Below, piece after piece: positions 7,509 through 16,861 of a stretch of DNA of 64,000 bases. A program made the position numbers and the translations under genes. The stretch comes from Rhizobium indicum. GTDB lineage: Bacteria; Pseudomonadota; Alphaproteobacteria; Rhizobiales; Rhizobiaceae. The stretch covers positions 4,071,501 to 4,135,500 of the forward strand of contig NZ_CP054021.1 in NCBI RefSeq assembly GCF_005862305.2, given 5' to 3'. Position 1 is the first letter of the stretch. The number at the start of each line of letters is the position of its first letter. The notes beneath the pieces were generated by a model. It was given only the letters and a program-made list of their open reading frames with translations. It made no database searches and was not told the DNA's origin.

Positions 7509-9860
7509 TCACGAGGCGCGTGCGACGGCCGATTGCGAGGCCGCCAGTTCCTCGATCAGCGTGGCTGCGTGCTGCGGACGATGGAAGAGATAGCCCTGGC
7601 CATAGTCAAGCCCCATCTGATGGAGCGTGCGGCATTCCTCTTCGGTCTCGATACCCTCGGCAATGACGGTGCAATTCATCTTGTGGGAAAGCGTGGTGAT
7701 GCCTTCGATCAGCATGCGGCTCTTCTGACGCACGTCGTCGTCGCCGTCGTTGATCGCGCGGGTGAAGGACTGGTCGATCTTGATGATGTCGACGGGGAAG
7801 CGGTTGAGGTAGCTCAGCGACGAATAGCCCGTGCCGAAATCGTCAAGCGCGATGCGGCAGCCGAAACGGCGAAGCTCCGTGACGATCAAGCGGATTTGCG
7901 GGTTGTCGTGCATCAGCACGGCTTCGGTGATCTCGACGACGATGCGCTCGGGCCGGATGCCGTGGCGGCCGACGATGGCGGCAAGACGGGCCGGCAGCGC
8001 CGGTTCGAACTGCAGCGGCGAGAAGTTGATGGCGAGATAGGTATCCTGCATGCCTGATATGCGGGAAATCTTCGCGAGGTTGGCGATCGCCTTTTCCATG
8101 ATGACGTTGCCGACGCGGACGATCTTTGCCGTTTCCTCGGCGACGCTGATGATCTCGGCCGGCGGCATCAAGCCCTTCTGCGGATGGTTGAGGCGCATCA
8201 GCGCCTCGAAGCCGGCAATGCCGCGGCCGTTCAGGGTGACGATCGGCTGCAGGAAGGCTTCGAACCAGTTGTCGACGAGGCCGGCTTCGATATTGGCCTC
8301 GATTTCGGCGCGGCTGCGGGCACGGTCGAGCATGGCATTGTCGAAGAGCTGCGCGCCGTTCTTGCCGTCGCGTTTCTTGGCATACATCGCCATGTCGGAT
8401 TTTTGCAGCAGTTCGGCCGCGGTTTCGGCATGATGCGGATAGATGGCGATGCCGACGGAAGCGCTCAGATGCATGTCGGGGGTGAATGGCGTTTCGAAGA
8501 TCGAGGCGATCTGCTCGCACATCACCTTGGCGCGGGTTTCGGCGTCCTTGGCCGGCAGCAGGATGGCAAATTCGTCGCCACCGAGACGGGCCGCCTCGTC
8601 GGAGGGGGCAAGATGGGTCTTCAGGCGCTCGACGAGCTCGACCAGTGCCATGTCACCGGCGGCATGGCCCATATTGTCGTTGATCCACTTGAAACGGTCG
8701 AGATCGACGAAGAGACAGGCGAGTTCCTGGCCGGCGGCATCGGCGGCGGCAATCTTGTTGTCGAGGACGGCTTCGAAGCCCTGGCGATTGAGAAGCCCGG
8801 TCAGGTGATCGGTGATTGCCTGGCGGTGGTTGCGGTCCTCGGAGGCCTTGAGTTCGGTCACATCGGTCATGACCGATAGCGAGAGGCGGTCTTGAGCGCC
8901 AGCTCCCGCCTCCGATTCCATGATGAGGACGTCCATGGTGCGGCCGTCCAGGCAAACGAACTTGACGGTGACGGTCATGCCGCTTTCGGCTTGGCGGCGC
9001 TTGACGAATTTGTCACGGGTCGCGGGGGTGACGAGATTGGCGAAGTTGCGGCCGATGACGGCGGCACGGTTATAACCTGTGGCAAGCAGCCAATAATCGC
9101 TGACGGCGGTGATGCGGTCTTCCTCGTCGAGCGAGAAGAGCATGGCGGGCGTCAGATTGTAGATGTCGGTGGCGCGGCGGTGTGCGAGCTTCAGCTCCTT
9201 TTCCTCGCTTTCGAGCTTGGTCTGCATCTCGTTGAAGCTATGGGCAAGCCGTCCCATCTCGTCGTTCGACTGCCAGTCGACATGATGGCGGGAGCCCAAC
9301 TGGCGGGTGGCCTCGATTGCCGCCGTCAGCCGCATCAGCGGCTGGATGACGAAGAAGCGATTGCCGATCAGCGCCGTGCCGAAAACGGTCAGCACCGCGA
9401 AGATGAAGATCGAGATGAAGACGACCTCTTCCTGCTTCAGGCCGGAAAACAGGCCGAGCGCAGGATAATAGACGCTGATGCTGCCGAGGTTTTTCGGACC
9501 GTCGACGGTGTTGTAGATGATGGCGCGCGACACCTGCACGAGCTTGCCGTCGAAGGAGCGCGGAATGGTGGACTGGCTGACGTCGAGCTGGCCTGACTGG
9601 TCACGCACTTCGACCCTGACGATGGCGCCCTGGGAAACGACCGTCGCGCTGATCTGGGTGACGCTGTCCTCATCGAGGTCCCACAGGGGTTTGGCCAGCG
9701 CCTGGGCATTGGCGACAAGAAGAACGGAGATATGGTCGCGTATTTCCTTGTCGGCCCGCTCGGAGGAAAGAAAAAGGAAGAGAACAAAGAGGGGAGCGAC
9801 AAAAACAAGCAGCGCTCCGCAAACTATCGCAAAAAATCTGTTCTCAACGGAATTGTTCAT
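7509..9860 (-). CDS. membrane GGDEF/EAL protein with HAMP and PAS domains
   Basis: A 783-residue c-di-GMP enzyme. An N-terminal membrane helix (about 9-32), a periplasmic sensor region of ~130 residues and a second helix (about 160-182) are followed by a HAMP linker, a PAS domain (about 250-360), a GGDEF domain with intact LGGDEFAILLP, and an EAL domain with GFEALMRLNHP and DDFGTGYSSLSYL. Both catalytic motifs look complete, so diguanylate cyclase or phosphodiesterase activity, or both, is possible. The ATG at 9860 begins just before the first membrane helix; the longer frame to 10100 overlaps rplY antisense. The orphan binding protein gene follows. Confidence 0.92.
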   Translation of the reverse strand: MNNSVENRFFAIVCGALLVFVAPLFVLFLFLSSERADKEIRDHISVLLVANAQALAKPLWDLDEDSVTQISATVVSQGAIVRVEVRDQSGQLDVSQSTIPRSFDGKLVQVSRAIIYNTVDGPKNLGSISVYYPALGLFSGLKQEEVVFISIFIFAVLTVFGTALIGNRFFVIQPLMRLTAAIEATRQLGSRHHVDWQSNDEMGRLAHSFNEMQTKLESEEKELKLAHRRATDIYNLTPAMLFSLDEEDRITAVSDYWLLATGYNRAAVIGRNFANLVTPATRDKFVKRRQAESGMTVTVKFVCLDGRTMDVLIMESEAGAGAQDRLSLSVMTDVTELKASEDRNHRQAITDHLTGLLNRQGFEAVLDNKIAAADAAGQELACLFVDLDRFKWINDNMGHAAGDMALVELVERLKTHLAPSDEAARLGGDEFAILLPAKDAETRAKVMCEQIASIFETPFTPDMHLSASVGIAIYPHHAETAAELLQKSDMAMYAKKRDGKNGAQLFDNAMLDRARSRAEIEANIEAGLVDNWFEAFLQPIVTLNGRGIAGFEALMRLNHPQKGLMPPAEIISVAEETAKIVRVGNVIMEKAIANLAKISRISGMQDTYLAINFSPLQFEPALPARLAAIVGRHGIRPERIVVEITEAVLMHDNPQIRLIVTELRRFGCRIALDDFGTGYSSLSYLNRFPVDIIKIDQSFTRAINDGDDDVRQKSRMLIEGITTLSHKMNCTVIAEGIETEEECRTLHQMGLDYGQGYLFHRPQHAATLIEELAASQSAVARAS

Positions 9861-9986
9861 GGTTCCGTCTACTCCCCAGGCCGGCCATATTTGCTGTCGT
9901 GCGTTGAGGCGGGCTTCTTCGCAACTGACGGAGCATGCTTTCACGAATTTGTTAAATGTTGCTGAAACGGGGCGTTTCCGGGCAAT

Positions 9987-10016
9987 GAAAAGCCCGCTTT
10001 CCAGGGGAAAGCGGGC
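9987..10016 (-). terminator. Rho-independent terminator after rplY
   Basis: An 11-bp stem (GCCCGCTTTCC at 9992-10002 with GGAAAGCGGGC at 10006-10016) followed on the minus strand by TTTTC, 29 bases past the rplY stop. Confidence 0.75.
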
Positions 10017-10044
10017 CATATGCTTTACAAATTGGTCGAAGCGA

Positions 10045-10653
10045 TCAGGCTTCGGCTCCACCTTCCGCAGCAGTCTCGTCAATGCCGCCAGCCGGGGCAA
10101 TGATGGTCGCGATCGTGAAGTCGCGGTCGATCACAGGAGTGACACCCTTCGGCAGGGTGACTTCCGCGATATGGATGCTGTCACCGATCTTCTTGCCGCT
10201 GAGGTCGATGTTGAAGAACTCAGGGATCGCATCGGCCGGGCAATGAACTTCGACTTCATGGCGAACGATGTTCAGAACGCCGCCGACCTTGAGGCCCGGG
10301 GACTTCTCTTCGTTGATGAAGTGAACGGGGATTTCAACGGTCACCTGGGTGTTGCCGGAGACGCGCAGGAAATCGACATGCATCGTGAAGTCACGGACCG
10401 GATCGAGCTGGTAGTCCTTCGGCAGAACCTTGTGCTTCTTGCCGTCGACGTCGATCGTCGCCACGGTGGTCATGAAACCACCGGCGTGAATGCGCTTCGT
10501 CACCTCATTGGTGTTGAGAGCGATGGCAATGGGGGCCTGCTTGTCACCATAGATGACAGCGGGAATCAAACCGTTGCGGCGAAGTTCACGGGCGGACCCC
10601 TTACCAACCCGTTCGCGCGCCTCGGCCTTGAGCTCGTAAGTTTCCTGGCTCAT
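10045..10653 (-). CDS. rplY: 50S ribosomal protein L25/general stress protein Ctc
   Basis: The protein binds 5S rRNA in the large subunit. It is the long form of 202 residues: an N-terminal L25 domain ([29 protein letters not shown]) and a C-terminal TL5/Ctc beta domain ([20 protein letters not shown]). In most proteobacteria rplY is directly followed by pth; here the GGDEF/EAL gene and binding protein gene are inserted between them on the same strand, after a terminator. The start ATG at 10653 follows a GAAAGG ribosome-binding site. Confidence 0.95.
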   Translation of the reverse strand: MSQETYELKAEARERVGKGSARELRRNGLIPAVIYGDKQAPIAIALNTNEVTKRIHAGGFMTTVATIDVDGKKHKVLPKDYQLDPVRDFTMHVDFLRVSGNTQVTVEIPVHFINEEKSPGLKVGGVLNIVRHEVEVHCPADAIPEFFNIDLSGKKIGDSIHIAEVTLPKGVTPVIDRDFTIATIIAPAGGIDETAAEGGAEA

Positions 10654-10949
10654 GGCTATTCCTTTCGAGGTTATTTGGAGAGTTCGGCGGCGGGCAAAAG
10701 CCTTGTTCCGACGAACCGGAGGCGGTATGACCCGACCTCATCCGCGTTGCCTCCAAGGGTGTCTACACGGACCGGTGGCCTATATTATAAGTCGATCGGA
10801 AACGCAAGTTGCGGATTTTGGTTGTTTTTTGCCCATATACACGCTTTCGCCAAGGTTTAACCATCGAAAACGAAATCGGCGGCGATTAATAAATCCTGCG
10901 TTTACCCGCCAATATAAGCAGGGCCGTCTCAATTTGCCGGTTGCCTCTC

Positions 10950-13034
10950 ATGTTGCGCGTCCTTTCCTGTATCACCGTCGAACACAGCCTTCCGCATCTG
11001 ATCTTCGCCACCATTATCTGTGTGCTCGGATCGATGCTGTCGATGCGCCTCTTCACCCGGGTGCGCCGATCGCAGGGGCTGCAGAAAACCAACTGGCTGT
11101 TTCTCTCCGGTTTCGTTGGCGGCTCGTCCATCTGGACGACGCATTTCATCGTCATGCTCGGTTACCAGACGCCGGTGGCGAACGGCTATGAGCCGACGTT
11201 GACGCTGCTGTCGCTGTTTGCCGCCGTCGCGACGACGATGATCGGCTTTGCCATCGCGTCAATCGCGCAGAAGAGCGCGCTTATTGAGGCAGGCGGCGTG
11301 ATCGTCGGCCTCGGCATCGCGGTCATGCACTATGTCGGGATCGCCGGTTACGAGATCGAGGGTCGTCTCGAATGGCAGGCCTCCTATGTCGTCGCCTCGC
11401 TGGTCTTCGCCGGCTTGTTCGGCGCGGTCGCCACCAATCGCATCGGTCGGCCGATCACGCGTTTCTGCCGCCACGGGGCTGCCCTTTCGCTGATCCTTGC
11501 GATCGTGCTCACGCATTTCACCGGCATGGCGGGACTGACGATCCTGCCGGATGCCACTGTTGCGGCACCCACCGAGATCATCTCGGACGGCATCATGACC
11601 GGTCTTGTCAGCGCCGTCATGATCATCATCCTGGCGCTGGGTGCCTCCACCTATATCATCGACATGCAGTCGACGCAGGCAGCCGTCGAGCGTTACCGCC
11701 ATCTGTCGCTGCATGACCCGCTGACCAATCTTGCCAATCGCGCCGCCTTCAACGAGCATCTGTCGGCTCTGGTCAACAAGCCGAAAGACATGACGGCCAA
11801 TATCGCCGTGCTTTCCTTCGACCTCGACCGTTTCAAGGAAATCAACGACGTTCATGGCCACGCCGCCGGCGATGCCGTGCTGCGCGCCGTCGCCGAGCGG
11901 CTGTCCAGGATCATGCAGAACGGCCAGTTCGTGGCGCGGGTCGGCGGCGACGAGTTCGTGGCCGTCATGTGCGATTATTTCGTCCGTTCAGACGCCAAGG
12001 GACTGGCACAACGCATGCTCGACGAGATCGCCCGGCCGATCGAATGGAACGGCCATGCGCTCACCGTCGGCTCCAGTATCGGTATCTCCACCTATCCCGG
12101 ACAGGCGGACACTTTGGACGACCTGCTGTCGCAGGCCGATATCGCCATGTATCGGGCAAAATCGACAGCGACCAACAGCATATGCTTCTACGAGCCCTCG
12201 ATGGACCAGGCAGCGCGCGAACGCAACGCGCTGGCGAGCGAGATGCGGGAAGGATTGGCGCGCGGCGAATTCGAGCTGTTCTACCAGCAGCAGAATGACA
12301 CGCTGACGCGCGACATCGTTGGCCTGGAAGTGCTCCTGCGCTGGAGACATCCCGTGCGCGGCTACATCTCACCCGTCGAATTCATTCCGATCGCGGAAAA
12401 GACCGGCTTTATTATTGAGCTTGGTGAATGGGTGCTGCGGGCCGCTTGCGCGGAAGCGGCGACCTGGAAGAACCCGCTGCGCATCGCCGTCAACGTCGCG
12501 CCGCAGCAGCTCGGCGACAACCGCCTACCGCAGATCGTGCATCAGATCCTTCTCGAGACCGGCCTGCCGGCGGCGCGACTCGAGATCGAGATCACCGAAT
12601 CCGGCATCATCGCCGATCATCAACATGCGCTGCAGGCAATCCGCCGGCTGAAAGCGCTTGGCGTGAAGGTGGCGATGGACGATTACGGCACGGGTTATTC
12701 GTCACTGTCGACACTGCAGAGCTTCCCGTTCGACAAGATCAAGATCGACCGCGCCTTCGTCGACGGCGTCGTCACCAACAAGCAGTCTGCGGCAATCGTG
12801 CGTTCGACGCTCATTCTTGCGGCAAGCCTCGACATACCGGTGCTTGCTGAAGGCGTCGAAAACGAAGACCATATCGACTTCCTGCGACGGGAAGGCTGTC
12901 TGCAGGTGCAGGGCTTCCTCTTCGGTAAGCCGGGACCGCGCTCGGGCATCGAGGCGATCGTCAACGGCGAGGTGCCGGCCGTACAGCAGGAAAGGGTTCT
13001 TGCGCCGGCCGTGAAGAAATCCGCGGCCGCGTGA
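10950..13034 (+). CDS. MHYT-GGDEF-EAL membrane c-di-GMP protein
   Basis: A 694-residue protein with seven N-terminal membrane helices of the MHYT sensor (conserved WTTHFIVMLGY and MHYVGIAGY), followed by GGDEF (VGGDEFVAVM) and EAL-type domains. MHYT domains are proposed to sense O2, CO or NO through copper. The EAL signature reads EVL instead of EAL (GLEVLLRWRHP), while the downstream DDYGTGYSSLSTL motif is intact. I chose the ATG at 10950; a TTG nine bases upstream is also open. It is divergent from rplY and ends two kilobases later just before a secreted-protein gene. Confidence 0.9.
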   Translation: MLRVLSCITVEHSLPHLIFATIICVLGSMLSMRLFTRVRRSQGLQKTNWLFLSGFVGGSSIWTTHFIVMLGYQTPVANGYEPTLTLLSLFAAVATTMIGFAIASIAQKSALIEAGGVIVGLGIAVMHYVGIAGYEIEGRLEWQASYVVASLVFAGLFGAVATNRIGRPITRFCRHGAALSLILAIVLTHFTGMAGLTILPDATVAAPTEIISDGIMTGLVSAVMIIILALGASTYIIDMQSTQAAVERYRHLSLHDPLTNLANRAAFNEHLSALVNKPKDMTANIAVLSFDLDRFKEINDVHGHAAGDAVLRAVAERLSRIMQNGQFVARVGGDEFVAVMCDYFVRSDAKGLAQRMLDEIARPIEWNGHALTVGSSIGISTYPGQADTLDDLLSQADIAMYRAKSTATNSICFYEPSMDQAARERNALASEMREGLARGEFELFYQQQNDTLTRDIVGLEVLLRWRHPVRGYISPVEFIPIAEKTGFIIELGEWVLRAACAEAATWKNPLRIAVNVAPQQLGDNRLPQIVHQILLETGLPAARLEIEITESGIIADHQHALQAIRRLKALGVKVAMDDYGTGYSSLSTLQSFPFDKIKIDRAFVDGVVTNKQSAAIVRSTLILAASLDIPVLAEGVENEDHIDFLRREGCLQVQGFLFGKPGPRSGIEAIVNGEVPAVQQERVLAPAVKKSAAA

Positions 13035-13136
13035 GTGGCAAATTGCCATTCTCTGCCGCAGCTGAGGTTGACATCGGCGCGCTTCGCATCTTTGGATGGC
13101 CCGCATTCAAAAAAGCGGCTGAGGAGAAATCGGACT

Positions 13137-14690
13137 ATGCGTCTCAAACTTGTCACGGCAACGAGCTTGCTGGCACTTTGCCTTGTCACCACGGCCCAGG
13201 GTGTCGAGATCAATCAGGATGGCGCCAATGCGGTCAAAGACACGCTGACGAAGCTGCTTCCCGAGGATCTGGCGAAGAGCGGCCTGATCACGGTCAATCC
13301 GGCGGGGGCGCGATACGAGATCATCTACGATCTGGCGAAGCTGCTTGCCAAGGCCGATCCGGCGACATTCGCGATCAACGGGCTGACGCCGTTCTCGATG
13401 TTCGCCACGCCGCTCGACAGCGGGCTCTGGAACATCGAGGGTGACAACAACCTCAACGTTTCCGGCCATTTCAAGGGCCCCGACCAGAAGCCGACGGATT
13501 TTTCCTATTCCATCGCTTCGCTTGTCTACACCGGCGTCTTCGACCCGGCGATCAGCTATCTGCGCTCCGGCACCTTCACCGGCAAGGACATCAAGGTCAC
13601 CAGCAAGTCCGACACCGAGGAAGTCCATGCCAGCATCGCCGCGATCGACCAAAAGCTGAGTTCGACGGACAGCGCGGGCGGCAACGGGCGTATCGATTTT
13701 GCGGGCAGCGGCTCGATGTCCACTTTCGTCGAGCAGGTTTCCGGCCTGCAAATGCCGCCCGTTGAAATCCGGGCTGATTCGATCGATTTCGATGCCAAGG
13801 TAAACGGCCTGCCGGCCAAGCAAATCCGCGAGATCGTCCTTTTCGTTCTCGACCATCTCGAAGAGAAGGAACTGAGCCCCGAAAACAGCGACAAGATAAA
13901 GGGAATGCTCAAGCAAGCCTTCCCGCTTCTTGCCTCGTTCAGCGAAACGATCGGGGTCAACAATCTGACCATCAGCAGCCAGATGGGCAATGGCGGCGTC
14001 AAGGCGTTCGATTACAATGTGGCTGTCGACGGGCCGAGCGACGCCATGCGTTTCGGCTTCGGCATCAATGCGCAGGATATCAGCCTCGACAGCCCGCTGA
14101 TGCCGGCAAGCTATTCGCCTTTCGTGCCGACCAGCTTCGATCTGCAGCTGGCCATTCCGAATATGGATTTCGCAACCTTCGGCGACGCATTCATGGCGGT
14201 GGATTTCAGCAGCGCCGAGGCGCCTGAGACGAGCGGCGAGGAGATGGCGAAGAAGCTCTTCCGCGACGGCCGGCTCGCCGTCGAGTTTCCGAAGATCAGC
14301 GCCAAATCCGATGTCTACGACCTCGATATGACCGGCAAGATCGAGGGGCGGGTCGACACCGAAAAGGACTATTCGATGGAAGCGACGATCCTTGCCCGTG
14401 ATCTCGACAAGACGATTGCCGCGGTTCAGGAGCTTGCCAAGACGGATCCCGATCTCAACCAGGTTTCCTTCGGCATCATGATGGTGAAGGGCTTCGCCAA
14501 GACCGATGCAGATGGCCGTTCGCGCTGGGACATCAGCATCAGCCGCGACGGCGCGATCGCCGTCAACGGGCAGGTGGTCAAGGGGCCGGATGGCCCGGAC
14601 CAGGATCAAGATCAGGGGCTGGAGTCAGACCAGGAGCAAGAACCGGATCAGGGGCAGGACGCGGTACCTGCGCCGCCGCAGCAGCCTTGA
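13137..14690 (+). CDS. secreted protein of unknown function with acidic Gln/Asp tail
   Basis: A 517-residue protein with a clear signal peptide (MRLKLVTATSLLALCLVTTAQG). The mature part is a long beta-rich region resembling AsmA/YdgA-like or DUF2125-type periplasmic proteins in composition (repeated short strands, IDFDAKVNGLP, LDMTGKIEGRVD), but I cannot assign a family with confidence. The last ~40 residues are low-complexity and rich in Asp, Gln, Glu and Pro (DQDQDQGLESDQEQEPDQGQ). The ATG at 13137 is preceded by GAGGAGAAAT, a good ribosome-binding site. It is followed by a terminator, and its upstream neighbour is the MHYT gene on the same strand 102 bases away. Confidence 0.7.
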   Translation: MRLKLVTATSLLALCLVTTAQGVEINQDGANAVKDTLTKLLPEDLAKSGLITVNPAGARYEIIYDLAKLLAKADPATFAINGLTPFSMFATPLDSGLWNIEGDNNLNVSGHFKGPDQKPTDFSYSIASLVYTGVFDPAISYLRSGTFTGKDIKVTSKSDTEEVHASIAAIDQKLSSTDSAGGNGRIDFAGSGSMSTFVEQVSGLQMPPVEIRADSIDFDAKVNGLPAKQIREIVLFVLDHLEEKELSPENSDKIKGMLKQAFPLLASFSETIGVNNLTISSQMGNGGVKAFDYNVAVDGPSDAMRFGFGINAQDISLDSPLMPASYSPFVPTSFDLQLAIPNMDFATFGDAFMAVDFSSAEAPETSGEEMAKKLFRDGRLAVEFPKISAKSDVYDLDMTGKIEGRVDTEKDYSMEATILARDLDKTIAAVQELAKTDPDLNQVSFGIMMVKGFAKTDADGRSRWDISISRDGAIAVNGQVVKGPDGPDQDQDQGLESDQEQEPDQGQDAVPAPPQQP

Positions 14691-14720
14691 GCGTTATCAA
14701 TTGGGATCAGAAATGAAAAG

Positions 14721-14746
14721 AAGCCGGCCTTGTGCCGGCTTTTTTG
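14721..14746 (+). terminator. Rho-independent terminator after secreted-protein gene
   Basis: AAGCCGGC (14721-14728) pairs with GCCGGCTT (14734-14741), followed by a T-run. Confidence 0.8.
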
Positions 14747-14883
14747 TGCCCAACGATCGTAACGGCGGTTTATTCTGGGCTTTCGTAGTCGCCGAACGCG
14801 GCTCGGCGACAATCAACGGGCCAGCAATTCATGCGGCTCGGAGCGCATGCCCGGTAATAGCTTGGTCTCTGATGCAGAAATTG

Positions 14884-14910
14884 AAAGAGCCGGTCGAATG
14901 CCGGCTCTTT
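14884..14910 (-). terminator. terminator at the prs stop codon
   Basis: A perfect 10-bp stem, AAAGAGCCGG (14884-14893) with CCGGCTCTTT (14901-14910), begins right after the prs stop codon on the minus strand. The T-run is short on the minus strand and better on the plus strand, so it may act in both directions. Confidence 0.65.
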
Positions 14911-15843
14911 TTAATCGAAGAGGCTGGAGACGGACTCTTCCTGAGCCGTTCGGCTGATGGCTTCGCCGATCAGAGGGGCCGTGGTCACGATGCGGATATT
15001 GTGCGCCGAGAGAACCGCGGTGGTCGGCTGGATCGAATCCGTGATGACGAGTTCGCGCAGCTTCGAGGAAGTGACGCGGGTGACTGCGCCGCCCGAGAGA
15101 ACGCCGTGGGTGATATAGGCGGTGACGCTGGATGCGCCCTTGGCCAGCATCGCGTCGGCCGCGTTGCAGAGCGTGCCGCCGGAATCGACGATGTCGTCGA
15201 TCAGCAGGCAGTCCTTGCCGCTGATGTCGCCGATGATGTTCATGACTTCGGATTCACCCGGCCGCTCGCGACGCTTGTCGACGATGGCCAGAAGACAGTC
15301 CAGCCGCTTGGCAAGCGCGCGGGCGCGAACCACACCACCGACGTCAGGCGAGACGACCACGACGTTGCTGAGGTCATAATGGCTCTTGATGTCGCGCGTC
15401 AGCACGGGCATGGCGAATAGATTGTCGGTCGGGATATCGAAGAAGCCTTGGATCTGCCCGGCATGGAGATCGAGCGTCATGACACGGTCGGCGCCGGCTT
15501 CGGTAATGAGGTTTGCGACCAGCTTGGCGGAGATCGGCGTGCGGCCTGAAGCACGGCGGTCCTGACGCGCATAGCCGAAATAGGGAAGGACGGCGGTGAT
15601 ACGGCGGGCTGAGGAACGACGCATGGCGTCGATCATGATCAGCAGTTCCATCAGGTGGTCGTTTGCGGGAAAAGCGGTGGGCTGTACAAGGAAAACGTCC
15701 TCGCCGCGCACATTTTCCTGGATTTCCACGAAGATTTCCTGATCGGCAAACCTTCGAACACTGGCTTTCCCCAAGGGAACGTTGAGATAGTTGCAGATCG
15801 CTTCGGCGAGTTGCCGGTTCGAATTGCCCGCGAAAACCTTCAT
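14911..15843 (-). CDS. prs: ribose-phosphate pyrophosphokinase
   Basis: It makes PRPP from ribose 5-phosphate and ATP, the precursor for purines, pyrimidines, histidine and NAD. The 310-residue protein has the class I features: catalytic-flexible-loop start [11 protein letters not shown], the PRPP-binding loop [13 protein letters not shown] and the Mg/ATP region [15 protein letters not shown]. It starts [20 protein letters not shown], normal for alphaproteobacteria. It stands alone with its own terminator. Confidence 0.97.
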   Translation of the reverse strand: MKVFAGNSNRQLAEAICNYLNVPLGKASVRRFADQEIFVEIQENVRGEDVFLVQPTAFPANDHLMELLIMIDAMRRSSARRITAVLPYFGYARQDRRASGRTPISAKLVANLITEAGADRVMTLDLHAGQIQGFFDIPTDNLFAMPVLTRDIKSHYDLSNVVVVSPDVGGVVRARALAKRLDCLLAIVDKRRERPGESEVMNIIGDISGKDCLLIDDIVDSGGTLCNAADAMLAKGASSVTAYITHGVLSGGAVTRVTSSKLRELVITDSIQPTTAVLSAHNIRIVTTAPLIGEAISRTAQEESVSSLFD

Positions 15844-15948
15844 TTTGGTCCGCCTGTTACGCGCTGATAGCCGCGCTTTTTAGTCAGCTTCCCCGTGAAT
15901 GCAAGGGCAAAGGCGCCACAGGCTTCCATATTTGCAAAAAGTTTGTGA

Positions 15949-16770
15949 CTAACCGCCCTGAGCCTGCCGCCAGGAAGAGAATTCCGCGATGGTTTTCGAG
16001 GCGATCTGCTGCATCACCGAGGCTGGAACGCCCGCCCATGGATCGGCCGCGGCCGTCGGCACGCTTTCCTGGCCCTGGATGCGGTGCAGACGGCCGCCGC
16101 CGCTGTCGAGAATGTCCCAGACATAGACCACGGTGACCTTGCCATCGTCGCTGAAGGCGGAGAGGTAGCCCTTGAGGATGTAGTCGCTGCTCGCGTCGTT
16201 CGAACTCTTGATGGAAAGGCCGTGCGCGCGCGCCTCGGCACCGAGCTGGCGCGAGAGCGGTGTCACGGCCTGCACCGGCGCGCCGATGATCGGTAGGAAG
16301 CGCACGGTATTGCCGCGGGCGGAGGAGGAACTGGGGGGGAGGGCGGCGGTCTGCTGCGGCTGTTGCGCCTCGGCCGGCGGAGCCGGTTGTGCGGCAAGCT
16401 CACCACTGGCCGCCGGCGGGGGCAGCGATTGTCCGTCGATCGGAGCAGAGGCGGCCGGTGAGGAGCCGCTTCTCGACAGGGCGTCTGCCTGTTCCTGCAT
16501 CGTCGTCGGCGCCGCGCCGGTGCCGGGCCGATAGGCCCGCTGCGACTGATCATAGGCTGGATGGTAGCCGCCCTGCTGCGAGCTTCCCGAGAAACGCGGC
16601 TGGCGGGTGCCCGCCAAACGCTCGGCTTCGCTCTGCGTCACCGGGCTCGACGGGGCTCCCCCGGAGGAATTGCCGATATCGACCTGGGGCGTCAGCGCAT
16701 CGGTCGTATTGCAGGCTGTCAATAGAGCCATGACGAACAGGAGCGTGGGCACAATCGCAGCTCGCGTCAT
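15949..16770 (-). CDS. putative lipoprotein, Pro/Gln-rich
   Basis: A 273-residue protein with a lipoprotein signal (MTRAAIVPTLLFVMALLTAC), with Cys20 as the lipidation site. Residues ~30-150 are low-complexity, rich in Ser, Pro, Ala and Gln; the folded C-terminal ~125 residues (NTVRFLPIIGAPVQAVTPLS to the end) contain SSDYILKGYLSAFSDDGKVT and VYVWDILDSGGGRLHRIQGQ, a pattern seen in small periplasmic lipoproteins of Rhizobiales of unknown role. I chose the ATG at 16770 because it directly begins the signal sequence. The region 15844-15948 before it holds the prs promoter. Confidence 0.75.
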   Translation of the reverse strand: MTRAAIVPTLLFVMALLTACNTTDALTPQVDIGNSSGGAPSSPVTQSEAERLAGTRQPRFSGSSQQGGYHPAYDQSQRAYRPGTGAAPTTMQEQADALSRSGSSPAASAPIDGQSLPPPAASGELAAQPAPPAEAQQPQQTAALPPSSSSARGNTVRFLPIIGAPVQAVTPLSRQLGAEARAHGLSIKSSNDASSDYILKGYLSAFSDDGKVTVVYVWDILDSGGGRLHRIQGQESVPTAAADPWAGVPASVMQQIASKTIAEFSSWRQAQGG

Positions 16771-16861
16771 CCCTTGGTCTGTCCTTCCCGCAATCGCAAT
16801 CAGCCCCACCCGAATTTATGCGGGTGGGGACGGTCATCTGTCAATTCCGGATTCTCACCGG

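Noticed and set aside
13107..14609. 500-codon minus-strand frame opposite the secreted-protein gene
   Set aside because: Antisense shadow: no ribosome-binding site, biased composition, and the plus-strand gene has a signal peptide and good ribosome-binding site.
14788..14849. two hairpins (GTCGCCGA/TCGGCGAC and CATGCG/CGCATG) between the two terminators before prs
   Set aside because: An independent small RNA is possible, but there is no visible promoter or T-run after either hairpin, so I do not list it as a gene.
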